Positions 1 to 12,813 of a stretch of DNA of 64,000 nt are shown here, in pieces. The stretch's first letter is position 1. Each line of letters opens with the position of its first letter. The position numbers and the translations under genes are program-made. The DNA comes from Liolophura sinensis (Eukaryota > Mollusca > Polyplacophora > Chitonida > Chitonidae): assembly GCF_032854445.1 (NCBI RefSeq), contig NC_088306.1:5903145-5967144 (forward strand), read 5' to 3'. Under the pieces are notes generated by a model. That model did no database searches. It worked only from the letters and a program-made list of their open reading frames with translations, and was not told the DNA's origin.

Positions 1-325
1 TCTCCAACATGTTGCCAAATGTACATATAGCACGTTTTTTGGATGTGAAAGAAGTTTTCTCGCAATTTTTATCACGACGTTTCTCGTTACTCGGTTCTTT
101 AGTGAAGTGCCAGCTCAAAAATGGTGCTAGCACGTTATTGGATTCTCGAACCGCGTGCTGGTAATGTAGAAGTCAGCACCATACTCGCTTGATGTTAATC
201 GAATAACGAACATCGCGATAGCACCATATTCGTTTTTCGAATGTCGAACATCATACTAACACCTTTAATCGTTATTCGAATATCGAATAACACGCTGGCA
301 ATATAAAAGTTAACAAGACATTCTA

Positions 326-450
326 TTTGATTTTTTGTTTTACACCGTTCTGAAATATATATCATTTATTCCACAGCAGGCAGCATTATGATGTGAAGAA
401 ACCGGACAATGCTGGATGATATCCACAACCACAGGTTGGTGGCAGCCCTA
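326..450 (-). mobile_element. Decayed SINE, family A
   Basis: The order of pieces matches the reverse strand of family A SINEs elsewhere in the window: a TTTGATT tail, a CCGTTCTGAAATAT block, GCAGGCAGCATTATG, AAACCGG and then a CCACAGGTTG block. Divergence is high and no target-site duplication is visible. Confidence 0.5.
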
Positions 451-881
451 TCGCTATTGGAATAGCGAATATATCGCTAGCACGACATTTATTATTCGAA
501 TCTTGAATGCTGTGGTAGTATATAATTTAGTTATAGTTTAACTTCTATATTGCCAGCGGGTTATTCGAGATTCGAAATCGAGATTCGAATAACGTCCTAG
601 CACCTTATTGAACAATTTACTGAAAAATGGAATGGCGAGAAACGTGGTGGTACAACTTTCGAGTAAACCTCTTCTTACACATCCGAATAATTTGCTAGCA
701 TCATATTCGAGACAGCGTCTAACTGAAGGTATGAGCTCAAATGGTGAACACGGTGTTATATTCTGTACGTCCAGCAGGTGATTTGAGATCCAAAATGTCG
801 AATTTGGTGCTACCCAGATATTCGTTATTCCAATGACGAAAAACGAACATGGTGCTAAATTCTGTATTGCCAACACGTTAT

Positions 882-1030
882 TCGATATTAGAATAACGAA
901 TGTGGTGATCGCATAGTCTTCGATATTAGAATAACGGATGTGGTGATCGAATATTCTTCGATATTAAAATAACGAACGTGGTGATCGCATATTCTTCGAT
1001 ATTCGAATAACGGATGTAATGCTAGCACGA
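882..1030. repeat. 38-bp tandem repeat, about four units
   Basis: The word TTCGATATT recurs at about 882, 920, 958 and 996, a period of 38 bp. Each unit continues with AATAACG and then GTGGTGATCGCATA. It lies inside the larger TTCGAATAACGAA block and is its most regular part. Confidence 0.75.
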
Positions 1031-1180
1031 CATTGAAATAAAGAATGTGGCTCTAGAACGTTATTCCAATAACCAAAAACGAATACGGTGTTAACTTCTA
1101 TATTGCCAACACGTTATCCGCCGTTTGAATGTGGTGCTAACTTCTATATTGCCAGCAAGTTTTTTGATCTTCCTTCAAAG

Positions 1181-1867
1181 GTGGGTAAAATGAGCAAGAG
1201 CTTTTTCTGCGCTTTCAGTGCAACAAAAAAATCGATGAATAATGTGAGTTGTCAAGGATTTAGAGACAAAGGGAAACATCAAAAGTTCAAAGATGTGTTT
1301 TCAATCGTTGCGTCGGTTTGTTGCCACGAGGAAGGCAATCCTTCTTTGCAGACGCATTTACAAGTCATATATAATGCCCTGTCGTGCGCAGCCAAGATTT
1401 GTTAGAACTGTTACCGCAAGGTTTAATTTCTTTCCTGTGCCATGCTAGACAAAGAAGTTAAAACTAAATCTGCATTATGGCTCATCCCTCCAGCGCAGAG
1501 TTTGCAACGAATTTCCCGCGGCCATTCCTTGTTACAACCACAGTGCTTCTTCCCTTTTGATTCATCGTTCCAGTGGGTGGGGATGTAAGTCGACTGCATT
1601 TCAAATTTGTCTCACCTGACCGCAGTGGACTAGAAGTTTTTAAGATTCGATAATCCATTAAAATTTAATTTTAAATTGTTGACAAAAAAATAATAAGATT
1701 CATGTATAAGATTCATGTCAAAACCTTTTCGCCTTCTTTATAGTGGTAACGTGCTGTTTTGCTCACGTGTCTGTTTTCGTCACATATTCTACAGAATTTC
1801 TGCACCACACATATAAATGCAACAAACATCTGACAAACTTTCTCTGCATCCATTGCCAAATTTTGAG
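1181..1867. other. No recognisable feature
   Basis: This is AT-rich sequence between the opening repeat block and the first tandem duplication. I found no gene, RNA or repeat that I can support. Confidence 0.5.
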
Positions 1868-4800
1868 GCCACGCTTCAACATGGTTGTTCCTGCAGCATA
1901 ACTTAGATTCAGTGCCATTACCATTGCAGGTTCGAATCCAGTTCTCAATAAATCGACTGTGATTTACATTTCAAGCTCAAATGTCGACCGGTTAAAGTGA
2001 CAAACTTGATAACCATGGCGTTATGTCCAAATGTAAAAGATAGAGAAGACACAATACTGATACAAAACGACAGTTCTTAAGTATTCATATATTGTTCATT
2101 CATGCTTGTGAGTTCGATTGCACGTAATGACCAAGATGTAGTTTTTATTAAGCATCAGCTGAAATTAGACGATGTCAATGATTACCGGAAGATTGGAATT
2201 CTCCACTCACAATTTACCGTGCCAAGCCCATCTGCAGCTCGCATTGAATGACGCATTAACCAGACAATTTGAGCTAACGATTTCTCGCTTCGCTTTGTGG
2301 AATCAGATTTTCATACATGCATGTAAAATCGTCGCTTCAACCCGCTTTGTGATAACACACGGTCAGTGAAGTGCTACGTGCTTTCTCCTGGGTAGTAAAC
2401 AAGAACTTTCTTTGTCATGATGATATTAAATGGTTATTTTTGCCGGCAGGAAATGCTGTTATCTCTTTTATCTTTCACTAACACATCTAAACACTAAGTA
2501 TATGGATAATCGATTTTGTTCGCGGTTACACAATTGTCAGAGGCAAAAAAGGAAGCCCTGTAATATGATTATAACATGGGGTAAGGCCTATGTATAAAAA
2601 TTCTGTAACAACAAAATCATGCTGGTTTGACCCCGTAGGCTGTAATCTTTAATATTATAGTGCAAACAACCTTAATCTTAGCAAAAAGGCCTTTTAATCA
2701 TGCTTTAAAAATTGACTGCTGCCAAACAGTTCATTTTAAAACAACAGTTTAGCTTAAAACAACAGTTCAGCTTAAGGTGACATAGTCTTGTGAGTATAAA
2801 TCTATTTAGTCACTCCGTGATATCAATACCTGTCATTTTAACAACACGGGTGGAGAAATGCAGTTCTCCAAAGTCAATCAGAAGCAGTTTTAGTACATAA
2901 TTAATATAATATTACATAAGGTTTTACGGCTAAGTACAATAAATTGAAGTCTTCGGTTAAAGTGAAATCTGGCATTAAGTCCCAGGCTAGTTTTAGAGAA
3001 CCGTCCGTAAGGGACACATGATTCAAAAAGCGTTTCAAACTAACTGAGACGTATATCATATGAATCCTAGAACCATTATCATCATAACGCGTGATCTCGT
3101 CATATATGACTCTGCCCACAGGCGTAAAGCCATGTATTTCCATTGTTTCATTCATTTAATAATTATAAATCTTAATAACAAGTGGTCCACCACACCGAAT
3201 TGCAACATGGACGAATTGACGTTATCCCTGTTGAGATATTTCCAAGCTGCCTGATTTGTGTTCTCATGGGTATTCGTCTAAATTCGGTGGACTTTCTATC
3301 TGGCCTATGTTAAAGTGGACATTTATTGACGAATGATTTCATGCAAAACCACAAACACAGTTGCTGGAGAAACCCTTCACTTCGAACGTGGTTTGTCCAG
3401 CCAGTTTGGTTATGTATCCCTGGATAGCATACACAGCTTACTTCATTCATTCTGGTACACTTTGGTCACTGTCCAGGGAAATGACTTTTAGGAAGGTGCC
3501 AGTTTACCTGTACTGTCTATGGTTCTTTCTTTGTAAAATGATACATGCTCTATGTTTCACTAACTCGATGATCATACTTTCCTAATAATTTGGAATGGCC
3601 TTTTTGTATGTTAAATGTGAGCAATTGATGCAATTTCATTGAAAGTCAAAACCAACGCCTCGGCCATGTGTGGTTTACTGTTTATCAAATGTCATAACAG
3701 AAGAACAAGTTGAGTAAGTCTACACCTTAGATATCTATAGTTATTATCGCTGCCATATTTTACCTCATTTGGACGAAATCAGGTGCTATAGGGGGCGTGT
3801 TAGTTCTTACTTTTAAGCATTCTCTTAACAGTTAGAAGGAATAAACTCTAACTGAGGTAAACTGACAAGAGGTCACGTACGACAGCTGCACAGCGGTGAC
3901 CAACACGACACGGTATGGTTACCGTGAAGTGCCGCACAGCTATTGCGTCCAACCACATCTGTCATGGCCACAGTGTACCATTCGGTTATTAAAGTGTTGA
4001 AATACATTACTCTGTATCCGGGTTTTCTAAACAATTTCAACAGAATTGAATGCATCAGTATTAGAACCGTTAGGCCGCATCTGTTGTGAGCGTACACCAT
4101 CGTAGATCTCGCAGACAAAGAGCCGTTCCAAAACCGTGTGGTACACATGTTATTTTCGTACAGTGCTATCAGGTCTCGGCAAAGGGAAGACAGCCATCTT
4201 TGTTTGATGTCTTCATCAGTTTGAAACCATGTGTCAGCATTCCGGGAAGACCTTTATCTGGACGTTTAATTCCCGTTTAACTGGACGCTTAACTAGATCA
4301 GAGAAGTGATTAAAAATAAGCTGCAAAAGCGAAATACATGTATTTTGTTACTTCTTACATGAAGTTTATCGCAGCTTCTGGTAATATAAATAAATGGATG
4401 CATGTAGTTTTCCAACTGAATTCCAAAATCCATAATCACGTAGATATCACTGTAACTGAGTGTAAAATAATTTCGCTTAGAAGTTATTATGGTGTTTAAG
4501 ACTTGAATTGTTGAAACGGAAGTGTATTGTTCCATCCATCGTAAAAAATCTACCAAAAGTTAAACTAAAAATTTATCAACTATTATGCAGTACACAAAGC
4601 CCATCCATAGGTGACAGGCCTTCCTATGTACGTCCAGAGAGAAAGCAGGTGACTATACATACGCAGAGGAATGCCTGGAAAGGGTAGCTACAGACTGCAT
4701 ATAAATTTCGACTTCAGACGGTGAGAATCGATCTCCAATCCACCTCGCTCGAAAGCGCATTAATTCGAGCGTCACTTGGAATCTTCAGGGTACAACACAG

Positions 4801-6124
4801 ACTCGGGGGAAATACCGCTGATAACGATCCCCCACCCCTTATCCATCTCACTCTTCTTCTACCTAAGTTTCTTGTAAACTGGAACTCTAAAATAAAGATC
4901 GCGTATTATAAGTAATGATACATCCCCATGTTGTTTTCTGCGTAACCACCCGGCCCTGAAGTGCATGCGTGTTGGTGTCTAAAACAAAGTGCCTAATCGC
5001 CGGTAAAGTCAATACTGGTGCCCGGATAACTAAGCGTCTCTACCGGTAAATTTAGACACGGTGTGAGGAAAAGCCGCTATACTGTTCATACTGATGTATC
5101 ACGCTCTATAGAGGGATGAGAGCGTCTTTATAGGCCATGTCATACCCGACGGGCTAACGCTAACATTTTTCCGTGAACCTTCTCGCTGTTCTCCATAGGA
5201 GCCATTTCACATTCTGGTCACAGTCTATGTAAGTTCTGTGTGTCACCAGAAACTGATGCACGGGTTGGATGCACACAGGTTTCAGTTTAAGAAATATGTA
5301 TCGCTCTTTAGCAATATATCTACGCTTCACTTACACGTCTATTTTGTTTGCTCTATGTATTGATCTGACAGGTGACCTGTCTAGATACGTTGGCGACTTC
5401 ATCACACCAATGGTCCCAGTGTCACAAGGATGTTACATCGCAAAAGAAGCTGTTATTATGTGATAATGTAGGCGATGCACCAACTCAATTTGAATCTTGA
5501 CATCACAATGACTCGAGGTCCTACTTTACCCTAGTCACTTCATGGGATTAAAATCCACCCCATTAGCGGATTCAGATTTGCAAACATCAAAGCTTTTAGC
5601 AAATTCGTTCTTCTGGAGCATTTAGTTATGGACTCAGGTTATTGGTTTAACAGACGCAGAAAAAATATAAAATACAAGGTTATCTGATTCAATGTCCCCT
5701 GGTTTATTCCCTTATCTTTACCGCAGGTAGATTAACCTCTGATAACAGTTATCACCCATAAATCCACGTGAATGTGAATTTTGGGGAAAATCGATCCCAT
5801 TTGTCTTGGGCGGAAATCTGACAACGCATTGGAAAAAATGACTAACGCTGTTACACTTGTTGTATATCGATAAAGTGTTCTTCACAAACTGGTGTACTAA
5901 GCTGAGAATTGGACAGCCATAGTAACGTTACACATAATGACCCACACATTGAAATTCTGCTTTGTTTGCTGAGCCAACAAAAGCTTAAATGTCCACTGTA
6001 CATTAAGACGGATGGCGAATCGTCCGCAAGTTTGAAGGGGTTAAGGGATTTTGTGCTGCTGAATTGAATCAGTTCTATGAAGAAGACATACATGTGATCT
6101 GTTCAGTCTATTTTGCGATTGATA
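1868..6124 (+). repeat. Tandem segmental duplication 1, copy 1
   Basis: It aligns collinearly with the next segment. Paired landmarks are 1918-2220 with 6160-6480, 4086-4280 with 7270-7440, 4300-4560 with 7630-7950, 4565-4760 with 9220-9440, 4940-5560 with 9640-10260, and 5580-6010 with 10260-10720. Identity by eye is roughly 70-85 percent with many small indels, so the duplication is old. Copy 1 carries about 1 kb (2841-3885) with no counterpart in copy 2. No conserved open frame survives across both copies, which argues against a gene in the unit. Confidence 0.8.
2841..3885. other. Copy-1-specific insert of about 1 kb
   Basis: Copy 2 passes directly from the sequence matching 2760-2840 to the sequence matching about 3885 onward. 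Both edges of the copy-1 segment resemble the same copy-2 stretch around 7070-7110 (a CACAGTGGAGAAA-type sequence). That fits an insertion with a duplicated or partly duplicated target. I recognise no transposase, terminal repeat or SINE head in it. Confidence 0.5.
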
Positions 6125-7959
6125 GGATGCTTCACCATGGATGTTTTCGCAACAGAAATTAGATCCAAGATTGCATGTTTAGATCCAGTTCTCCATAAAT
6201 CGGCTGTAGCTATAGATTAGTTTTGGATTTACAATCCATACCAAATTGTCGACAGGCTGAAGTGACAAAAGTTGATAACCGTAACGTTATGTCCAAAAGT
6301 AAACGATACAGATGAAGCAAAACTAAACAAAAGGACAATTCTTAAGTTATTATATATTCCACATTCATGTTCTCTCGTGAATTTGATTGAAAGTACATGA
6401 AATAAGCAAACTACCGTTTTATTAGGCATCAGGTGAAATCTGACGATCTCAATGATTACGGCTCTGGTGGAATTTTGCAAAAAAGTGGAACTGCCAACTC
6501 ACAGTTCCTCGGGCCAAGCCTATCTGCAGCCTACGCTAAATGACTTATTCAACCAGACAAATTGAGCCAAAGCTTTCTCGCTTTGTGTGGCGTAAATGCG
6601 ATCTTAGAGAAAACCCAGTCAATGAAGAGCATTCTCCAGTGTAATAAGCAAGAGTTTTCTTTGTCATGGCGATATTCCCTGGCCATGATGCTTTTATCTC
6701 TTTTATCTTTCATTTACACAATTCAGCGCTAGTGTATGGATAATCGATTTTATCCGCTTTTACACAATTTCTGTAATATTATTACAGCACGGGATAAAAT
6801 GCATCTATATAAATTCTATAACAAGTAAAAATTTCTTTGACCATGTAGGCTTTAGTCCCTTAAATTATATGTGTGTTGGTTTATGCTGTCTGCAATCTTA
6901 TTCTTAGTAGCCAGGTCAGTTAAAAAAAAAAAAAGCTGGCACTAAACAGTTTATCTCATGTCATAATTTTAACAAACCAAAAACAGTAGTTCAGCTGAGA
7001 GTGACCTCGTCCTTTGGGAACAGATCTGTATAGCCACTCTTTGACATGAAAACCGGTCCGATAATGTTTTATACGACAACTACACAGTGGAGAAAGGCAA
7101 GATATCGTATGGATAACGTGAAGTACCGTACAGCTATTGTGTACAACCACATCTGTCATAACAACAGTGTATCGTTCGGCCAAGACAGTACTACGTGTCC
7201 AGGTTTTTATTTTAGTCGTCTTGCTCAGAATTGGATTCCTCAGTACCAGAACCGATAGGTTACATCTGTAATGAGTGCACACAATCGTAGATTCCGTAGA
7301 CACACAGAACCGTTCTCATGCCAATTGGTAAACATGGTATTTTTGTACTGCGCTGTCAGCTTTCGGTAAAAGGACTTCATCCGTTTTAAAACGATGTTTC
7401 CGCATTCCAGGAAGACCTTCATCTGGATGTTTAATCCCCTTAGGATGCTTAATCCGCCTGACGGATTATATTTAAGCTCACAGTAATCCCCAGGGGCGAA
7501 TGCTGAATTGTGGACGCATTACTCGAGATCATTTTAAGGTGGTTTTATACTTTTTTGTTTGACTAGACTGTGTTCCATGGTGGATATGTCCACTGAGCTG
7601 AGCTCAAACTGGACTTATCTTGGATAACTGGATGAGAGAAGTAATAAAAAAGAAGCTACATGAAAAAGGCTAACATGATCATACATAGCGATGTACATGT
7701 ATGTTCCTGTTTCTTACATGAAGTATTTCACAGACCTTGGTAATATAAATAAATGGATATGTCTATTTTTCCGAATGACTGTCACTTACGGAAAATGAGA
7801 AAAACTACGATCATATGAATATCATTTTATAAATGTCTATAAAATCTTTAGGCTGGGAAGGTAATATGGTATTAAAGGCTCTGAATCATCGTGAATCGTC
7901 GCAACGGAAGTCTGTTGTTCTGTTACTATGAAATAACAAGTCGTAGGAGAAGTCGGTTT

Positions 7960-9195
7960 ATAATCTCTGTGACAACGGAATAAGTTTATAAAAAAGGAGG
8001 AACAAGTTGTGTAGAAATACTGTTTGTTTGATTTAAAGTGTATTTTTTAATATTTGTGTTTAATGTAGCCTACTGTGAAAAAAAAAAACGGCACACCGTC
8101 TTTTGTATAACCGACCCGGATAGCTCAGGGGAGATCGTCCGCTTCGAAGGTGGGAGATCCAGGGTCAATCCTGTGTCTGGTCACACGTAAGACCTTAAGA
8201 ATGGAAGTTGTAGCTCCTTCGCTTGGCGTTCAGCATTGAGGGGATAGTGCAACGAAAGGATAAACCGATCAGTATAATGGCTCGGGTGGGGTGACTTACT
8301 TACCTTTGGCTAGTCGTCTCAGTGAAGCAGCACCAGATAAAAGAGCGGTGAAAATTCGTCCTGCAACAGGAAGGCACTGTAAGGACTCCTTCATCGACGT
8401 ATGACATGGAAAATTTTAATGTGCGACGTTAAACCCCAAGCACTCACTCACTCTTGTGCACGATGCACATTGCTTCTGGGAAGATGGTTCAACTTGCTAG
8501 AAATGTCTTTAAATTTCAGTGCACAGCATATGTGACGTTATACAAATACTGATATTTACGGTAATGGTTCATACTGTATAGTATGAGTTTTTAGCTTATG
8601 CCAGAGAAATAATTGGAGAAATGCACTTTGTTTCATCGATTTATGGTTATGTTCTATACTGTATAATTACCTGGAAATAGTGCAGATAATTATAGTTACA
8701 ATTGTGAACAATTGTGATCGTTCGCTTGTAAGGTTATGCTCTACTACAGGTCTAGTCCGCTTTCGGGTAATTTTCCCTGAGTTTAGTTTTGCTAAGAGCC
8801 CCAGTTCGGCGGTGTGCTTCTTCTTCTGTAATAACGCTGAGTTCGAGGCTTCGCATTAAAGTAGTGTAATCCTATTTACAGGTGTTGAGTACATTCCTTT
8901 CACCACTCCTTAATATTCATGCTGAATATCCATATCTCAGCCAGGGTGGGTGACATATACTGTTTTTTATTCATGTCAAAGACTTATTGATGTTTTCTGA
9001 GGGTGTAAACATACAGCAAGTAAAACTACAAGTATTCTAACTTTTGTATTTTTAGCATGAATCTCGATTTTTATTTGACCCCCTCTTGTAAACAACCTTT
9101 TACTATTCCACGAGTTATCTTGTGTGAGTTTGACAACATGAAAGGTATTGGTCAAGGTCGAGAATCCACTGCTTGATTATCTCCACACCGCTTTA
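7960..9195. other. Copy-2-specific insert containing a SINE
   Basis: Copy 1 runs without a gap through about 4560, where copy 2 has this extra 1.2 kb. The segment holds a family B SINE at 8111-8453, flanked by AT-rich sequence I cannot classify. No open frame of note is present. Confidence 0.5.
8111..8453 (+). mobile_element. SINE, family B, near full length
   Basis: The head is tRNA-like: CCGGATAGCTCAG for the A box and GGGTCAATCC for the B box. The body then has GGCGTTCAGCAT, TAGTGCAACGA, ATCAGTATAATGGCTCGGG, GTCGTCTCAGTGAAGCAGCA, GATAAAAGAGCGGTG and CGTCCTGCAACA. The end is CGTTAAACCCCAAGCACTCACTCACTC. At least four other copies in the window have the same module order. No clean target-site duplication was found. 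Confidence 0.9.
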
Positions 9196-10721
9196 TGAAA
9201 ACCAAAAGATCAACTGAAAACATTGTCAACTACTATCCAGTACACCTCTACCCTCCACAGGTTAATGGCAGACCTCCCCATGTACATCCAGAGATGAAGC
9301 TAAAATAAGCTGGAGTTTCCCTCGGATTGATTCGGCAAGGCAGGTGATATACTTCCTCAGAGAAAATCTCGCGCGGGTTAGCTACAGACTCTACATAAAT
9401 TTCGATTTCAGACAGTGAGAATCGATCTCCAATCCACCTCGCTGAACAAAGCTGTAATTCGGGCGTCTCTTGGAATCTTCATGGTACGATAAATGACGCG
9501 GGGTGTGTGTGTGGGGGGGGGATACCACTGATTATGATTCCCCACCCCTTACCCATCTCGCTCGTCTGCTTCGTTAAATCCTAAAATAAAGATCGCGTAT
9601 TATAAAGAAAGAGAAATTCCCATGTTGTTTTTTAGGTATCCACCCCACCCTGAAGTTCCTGTATGTTGGTATCCAAAACAAACTGCCTAATCGCCGATAA
9701 AGCCAATACTGGTGCCCGGGTTGCTCAGCGTCTCTACCGGTAAATTTAGACAAGGTGTGAAGAAAAGCCGCTGTGCTGGTCATACTGATGTATCACGCCT
9801 GTCTGCTCTACAGAGGGATGAAGGTGTCATGGTTTATAGGCCATGTAATACCCGACGGGCCAGCGTAGACATTGCCCCTTGAATCTTTTTCACAATTTTT
9901 CAGAGGCGTCCTTTTACATTCTGGTCACAGCCTACGTCAGTTTTGGGTCACCAGAGACCGAAGTACAGGTTGGATGCACACAGGTTTCAGTTTAAGAAAT
10001 ACTTATCTCTCTACATACGGTACCTAAATATTTATAATCTTATCTGTCAAAAGAATAGATTATGATTTTTGTAATGAGGTGACATCCATATATATATGTC
10101 GAGACTTGATTACATCATTGTTTCTTCCTGTGACACATGAATGTTACATCACTCTGGAAACTGATACCATGTAATATCGTAGACTACGTACTAAAATCAA
10201 CTTGAACTTTTGACGTAGCAATGACTTTACTCCAGCCACCCCATGGGATTAAACAATATGTCGCCTTCCCATTAGGTGGAATCAAATTTCCGAAGATCAA
10301 AGCGTTGTGCAAATCCGTTCTTCTTGTGCATTTAGTTTTGAAATCAGGTTATCGGATTTAAAAGACACAGAAAAAATATAAAATACAAGTTTTATCACAT
10401 TTAGTTTTTCTAGGGTTATATCCTTATCTTTGCTGCAGGGAGATGCTATTAACCGTGTTATAATCCCTAAACCCACGTGAATGTGAATTGTGGGAAATAT
10501 CGATCCTGTTTGGTGGCGAAAATCTGAAAAAGCTTAAGAAAAAACGACTAGTTTAACGTAGTCACCCATGTTCTAAACGACCGAGTGTACATGCCAGAAA
10601 GCGATGTACGTAGCTGAGAATTGGATAGCCGCAATAATGTTACTCATAATGACTTACATATGTATACTCTGGTTTGTTTACTGAGCTAAGAAAAGTTTAG
10701 TAAGTGTCCAGTAAATGTCAC

Positions 10722-11515
10722 TAGCTGTTTAAGCAACTGAGTCAATGGAGTAGCAACATCGCTGGAATTGGGTACAAACTTGCGGTAAAAATCCACACAC
10801 TCCAAGCACTCTAAGAATGTATCTTTTACAAGTAGGCACTGGTAAATCCAGTATGGCCTGGGCTTCAGCTGAACGAGGGACTACCTGTTTACCTTGTCTG
10901 TTGGCAAATTCTGCCTTCTTGAGATTGATCACTAGACCTAATGCAGACAACCTAGAAAATATTTTCTCCAGATGGCCTTCCCACGTGTTACTCACAATAA
11001 GAATGTCATGTATATAGACTGCAGAGAAGTCCAGCCCTTCTACAGTCTTACTGACTAACCTCTGAATCGTTGCCGCACTATTTTTCATGCCAAACGGTGT
11101 GACAAGAAACTTGACAAATCTCTTCTTAGTCTTATCTGTTAAATGTACCTGTCAGTAACCCTTAAGAAGATCAGTCTTAGTAATAAACTTGGCATTTCCC
11201 ACCCTATCAGCACAATCCTCAATAAGGGAACAGGTTAAGAATCCGTCTTGGTTACAGCATTGACCTTTCTGTAATCCATGCATAGGCGTATAAAATCATC
11301 GGGCTTAGGGATAACTACAATTGGTGAACACCAGTCACTCTGGCAAGGCTCCTTAATCCCATTGTATAACATGTACTGTATTTCCTCGTTAACAAGCTTT
11401 AACTTTGCAGCGTTAATTCTGTATGGTGCTGTTTGATGGGTACAGCTCTCCTACATCTACATCATGTACTGCAGCATTAGTACAACCTGGTACATCCGAA
11501 CACATCTTAGGATAA
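10722..11515 (-). pseudogene. Reverse transcriptase remnant of retrotransposon copy 1
   Basis: Reverse transcriptase copies element RNA into DNA. The start of the domain lies near 11515 with a CSDVPGCTN motif, followed by disrupted motifs. The palm motif near 11005-11016 reads YIHD where active enzymes have Y-I/L/V-D-D, so the first catalytic aspartate is lost. Downstream pieces match the thumb and connection of gypsy RTs, but in shifted frames. The domain stops at 10722, and RNase H is absent. It is clearly non-functional. Confidence 0.85.
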
Positions 11516-11639
11516 GTCCCAACCAACTGACAAATATCCTGTTTTTGTCTTTTAGAAAGATGACTTCATCTAAATTGCTGAATACACCTGAGTTATCCAA
11601 CTTAAGATCAACTAATAAGTTTCCTTTTGCTTCTTGGGC

Positions 11640-12110
11640 CAAGATACGCTCCTTCATCAAAGCTATAGGACCTCTAACCTAATGACCATACACCATTTCA
11701 CATGGACTAAATCCAGTGGACTCACTAGTATTATCCCCAGTGGCAAACAATACAAATGGAATCCCTTAGCCCCAGTCTTCAGGATATTCCATACAATATG
11801 CTCGTAGAGCAATCTTGAGGGTTTGGTGGTATCGTGCCAAAGCCCATTGGGATTGAAGGTGATAAGATGTGGATTTAAGCTGCTTAAAACCTAACTGATA
11901 CATAACTTCCTGAAATAATCCTGACATAAAATATGACCCCTGCTCAGATTGTATTTCCCTAGATAAACCATTCCGGAAATCTTGGTAAGATAATAGTCAC
12001 AAGACTTGTATCCTGACTTAGTTCTAGGTAATGGGCCAACGCAGTCAATGAGGACCTTGCTAAAAGGATAACCTTTTAACCACTTAACCACATCAGATCG
12101 AGAGAACACA
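11640..12110 (-). pseudogene. Integrase core remnant of retrotransposon copy 1
   Basis: This is the DDE integrase that joins element DNA to the host chromosome. The first catalytic block is intact (PFSKVLIDCVGPLPRTKSG, near 12050). The second reads QSEQGS instead of QSDQGS. The third reads SQWALARYH where the family has SQG-LERFH. The second and third catalytic acidic residues are therefore changed. The domain ends with VRGPIALMKE-like sequence. The N-terminal zinc-binding part is deleted. Integrase lies upstream of RT on this strand. Confidence 0.85.
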
Positions 12111-12124
12111 GGTCTGTCTAACTC

Positions 12125-12640
12125 CTAACCACCATCTACACAATCAATATCATGAAAGAACGTTTCAGCTAAATTAATAGTAACCGCAGAACCCCAAACG
12201 GCTATGGAACAATTGTCTTCCTTCTCCCTAGCTCTTTTCTGGGATCCGGTAACTACACAAACGGGAAACATACCTGGAAATTCCCCCCATAGGCCTTCTG
12301 TATTTCCGTCCAGAACCGGAAAAATACTGACACGAGGAAACACCTTAACTTTATCTCCTGCTAAATCATTACCCAGCAAAAGGAAACACCTTCCACAGGC
12401 AGTGAATTAACAACCCCTACAGTTACTAAACCAGTAACCAAATCAGAAGTAAGGGTAACCTTCAGTAATGGAACAGATACAAAATTTCCGTTAATACCCT
12501 GGATCAAAACATGACTGTTGGCCCTATCAGACTGCCCAGGAATCATATCTGTCAACGTCAAAGACTGACTAGCCCCAGTATCCCTAAGTATACGAACAGG
12601 CAAGGTAACCATTACCAGTAACCACACCATCCTACATGAA
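12125..12640 (-). pseudogene. Retropepsin and linker remnant of retrotransposon copy 1
   Basis: This is the aspartic protease that cleaves the element's polyprotein. The active-site motif DTGAS is intact at 12582-12568, followed by a hydrophobic stretch (VSVPLLKVTLTSDLVTG). The region after about 12379 continues in another frame and matches the plus-strand copy residue by residue (KVKV-P---PVL-GN, then a REK-DN-SI block). A frameshift separates the two parts. Confidence 0.85.
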
Positions 12641-12813
12641 TCCCTAGTATATCTCTGGAGTCTGCCCTACCTCTTAAACTTATGGTTTAACAATAGGGCC
12701 AACATTACCTATCTCTACCTGTAGCCTCACTGGTTTACGCCTGGAGTTAACAAAAGCTACTGATTTTCGCTCCTCTTTCCTTTTCAGGACTGGGCACGTG
12801 GATAAAAGGTGTC

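Larger units (their letters stand above)
60..1180. repeat. Block of TTCGAATAACGAA-type degenerate repeats
   Basis: The block is built from recurring words such as TATTCGAATAACGAA, GGTGCTAACTTCTATATTGCC and AGCACGTTATTCGAA, at irregular spacing and with many point changes. The phrase CTTCTATATTGCCA recurs near 543, 1110 and 1143. Much of the block is near-palindromic because TTCGAA is embedded in it. I see no gene. It reads as an old complex satellite or nested foldback repeat. Confidence 0.7.
6125..10722 (+). repeat. Tandem segmental duplication 1, copy 2
   Basis: This is the second direct copy of the unit at 1868-6124. It is interrupted by about 1.2 kb (7960-9195) that includes a family B SINE. 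It stops at the truncated edge of the minus-strand retrotransposon, so roughly the last 100 bp of the unit seen in copy 1 are missing. Sequence drift is similar along the whole length. Confidence 0.8.

Noticed and set aside
1905-1955. GGTTCGAATCC, a perfect B-box-like word
   Set aside because: There is no A box or cloverleaf around it. The paralogous site near 6165 in copy 2 has lost it, so it is not conserved.
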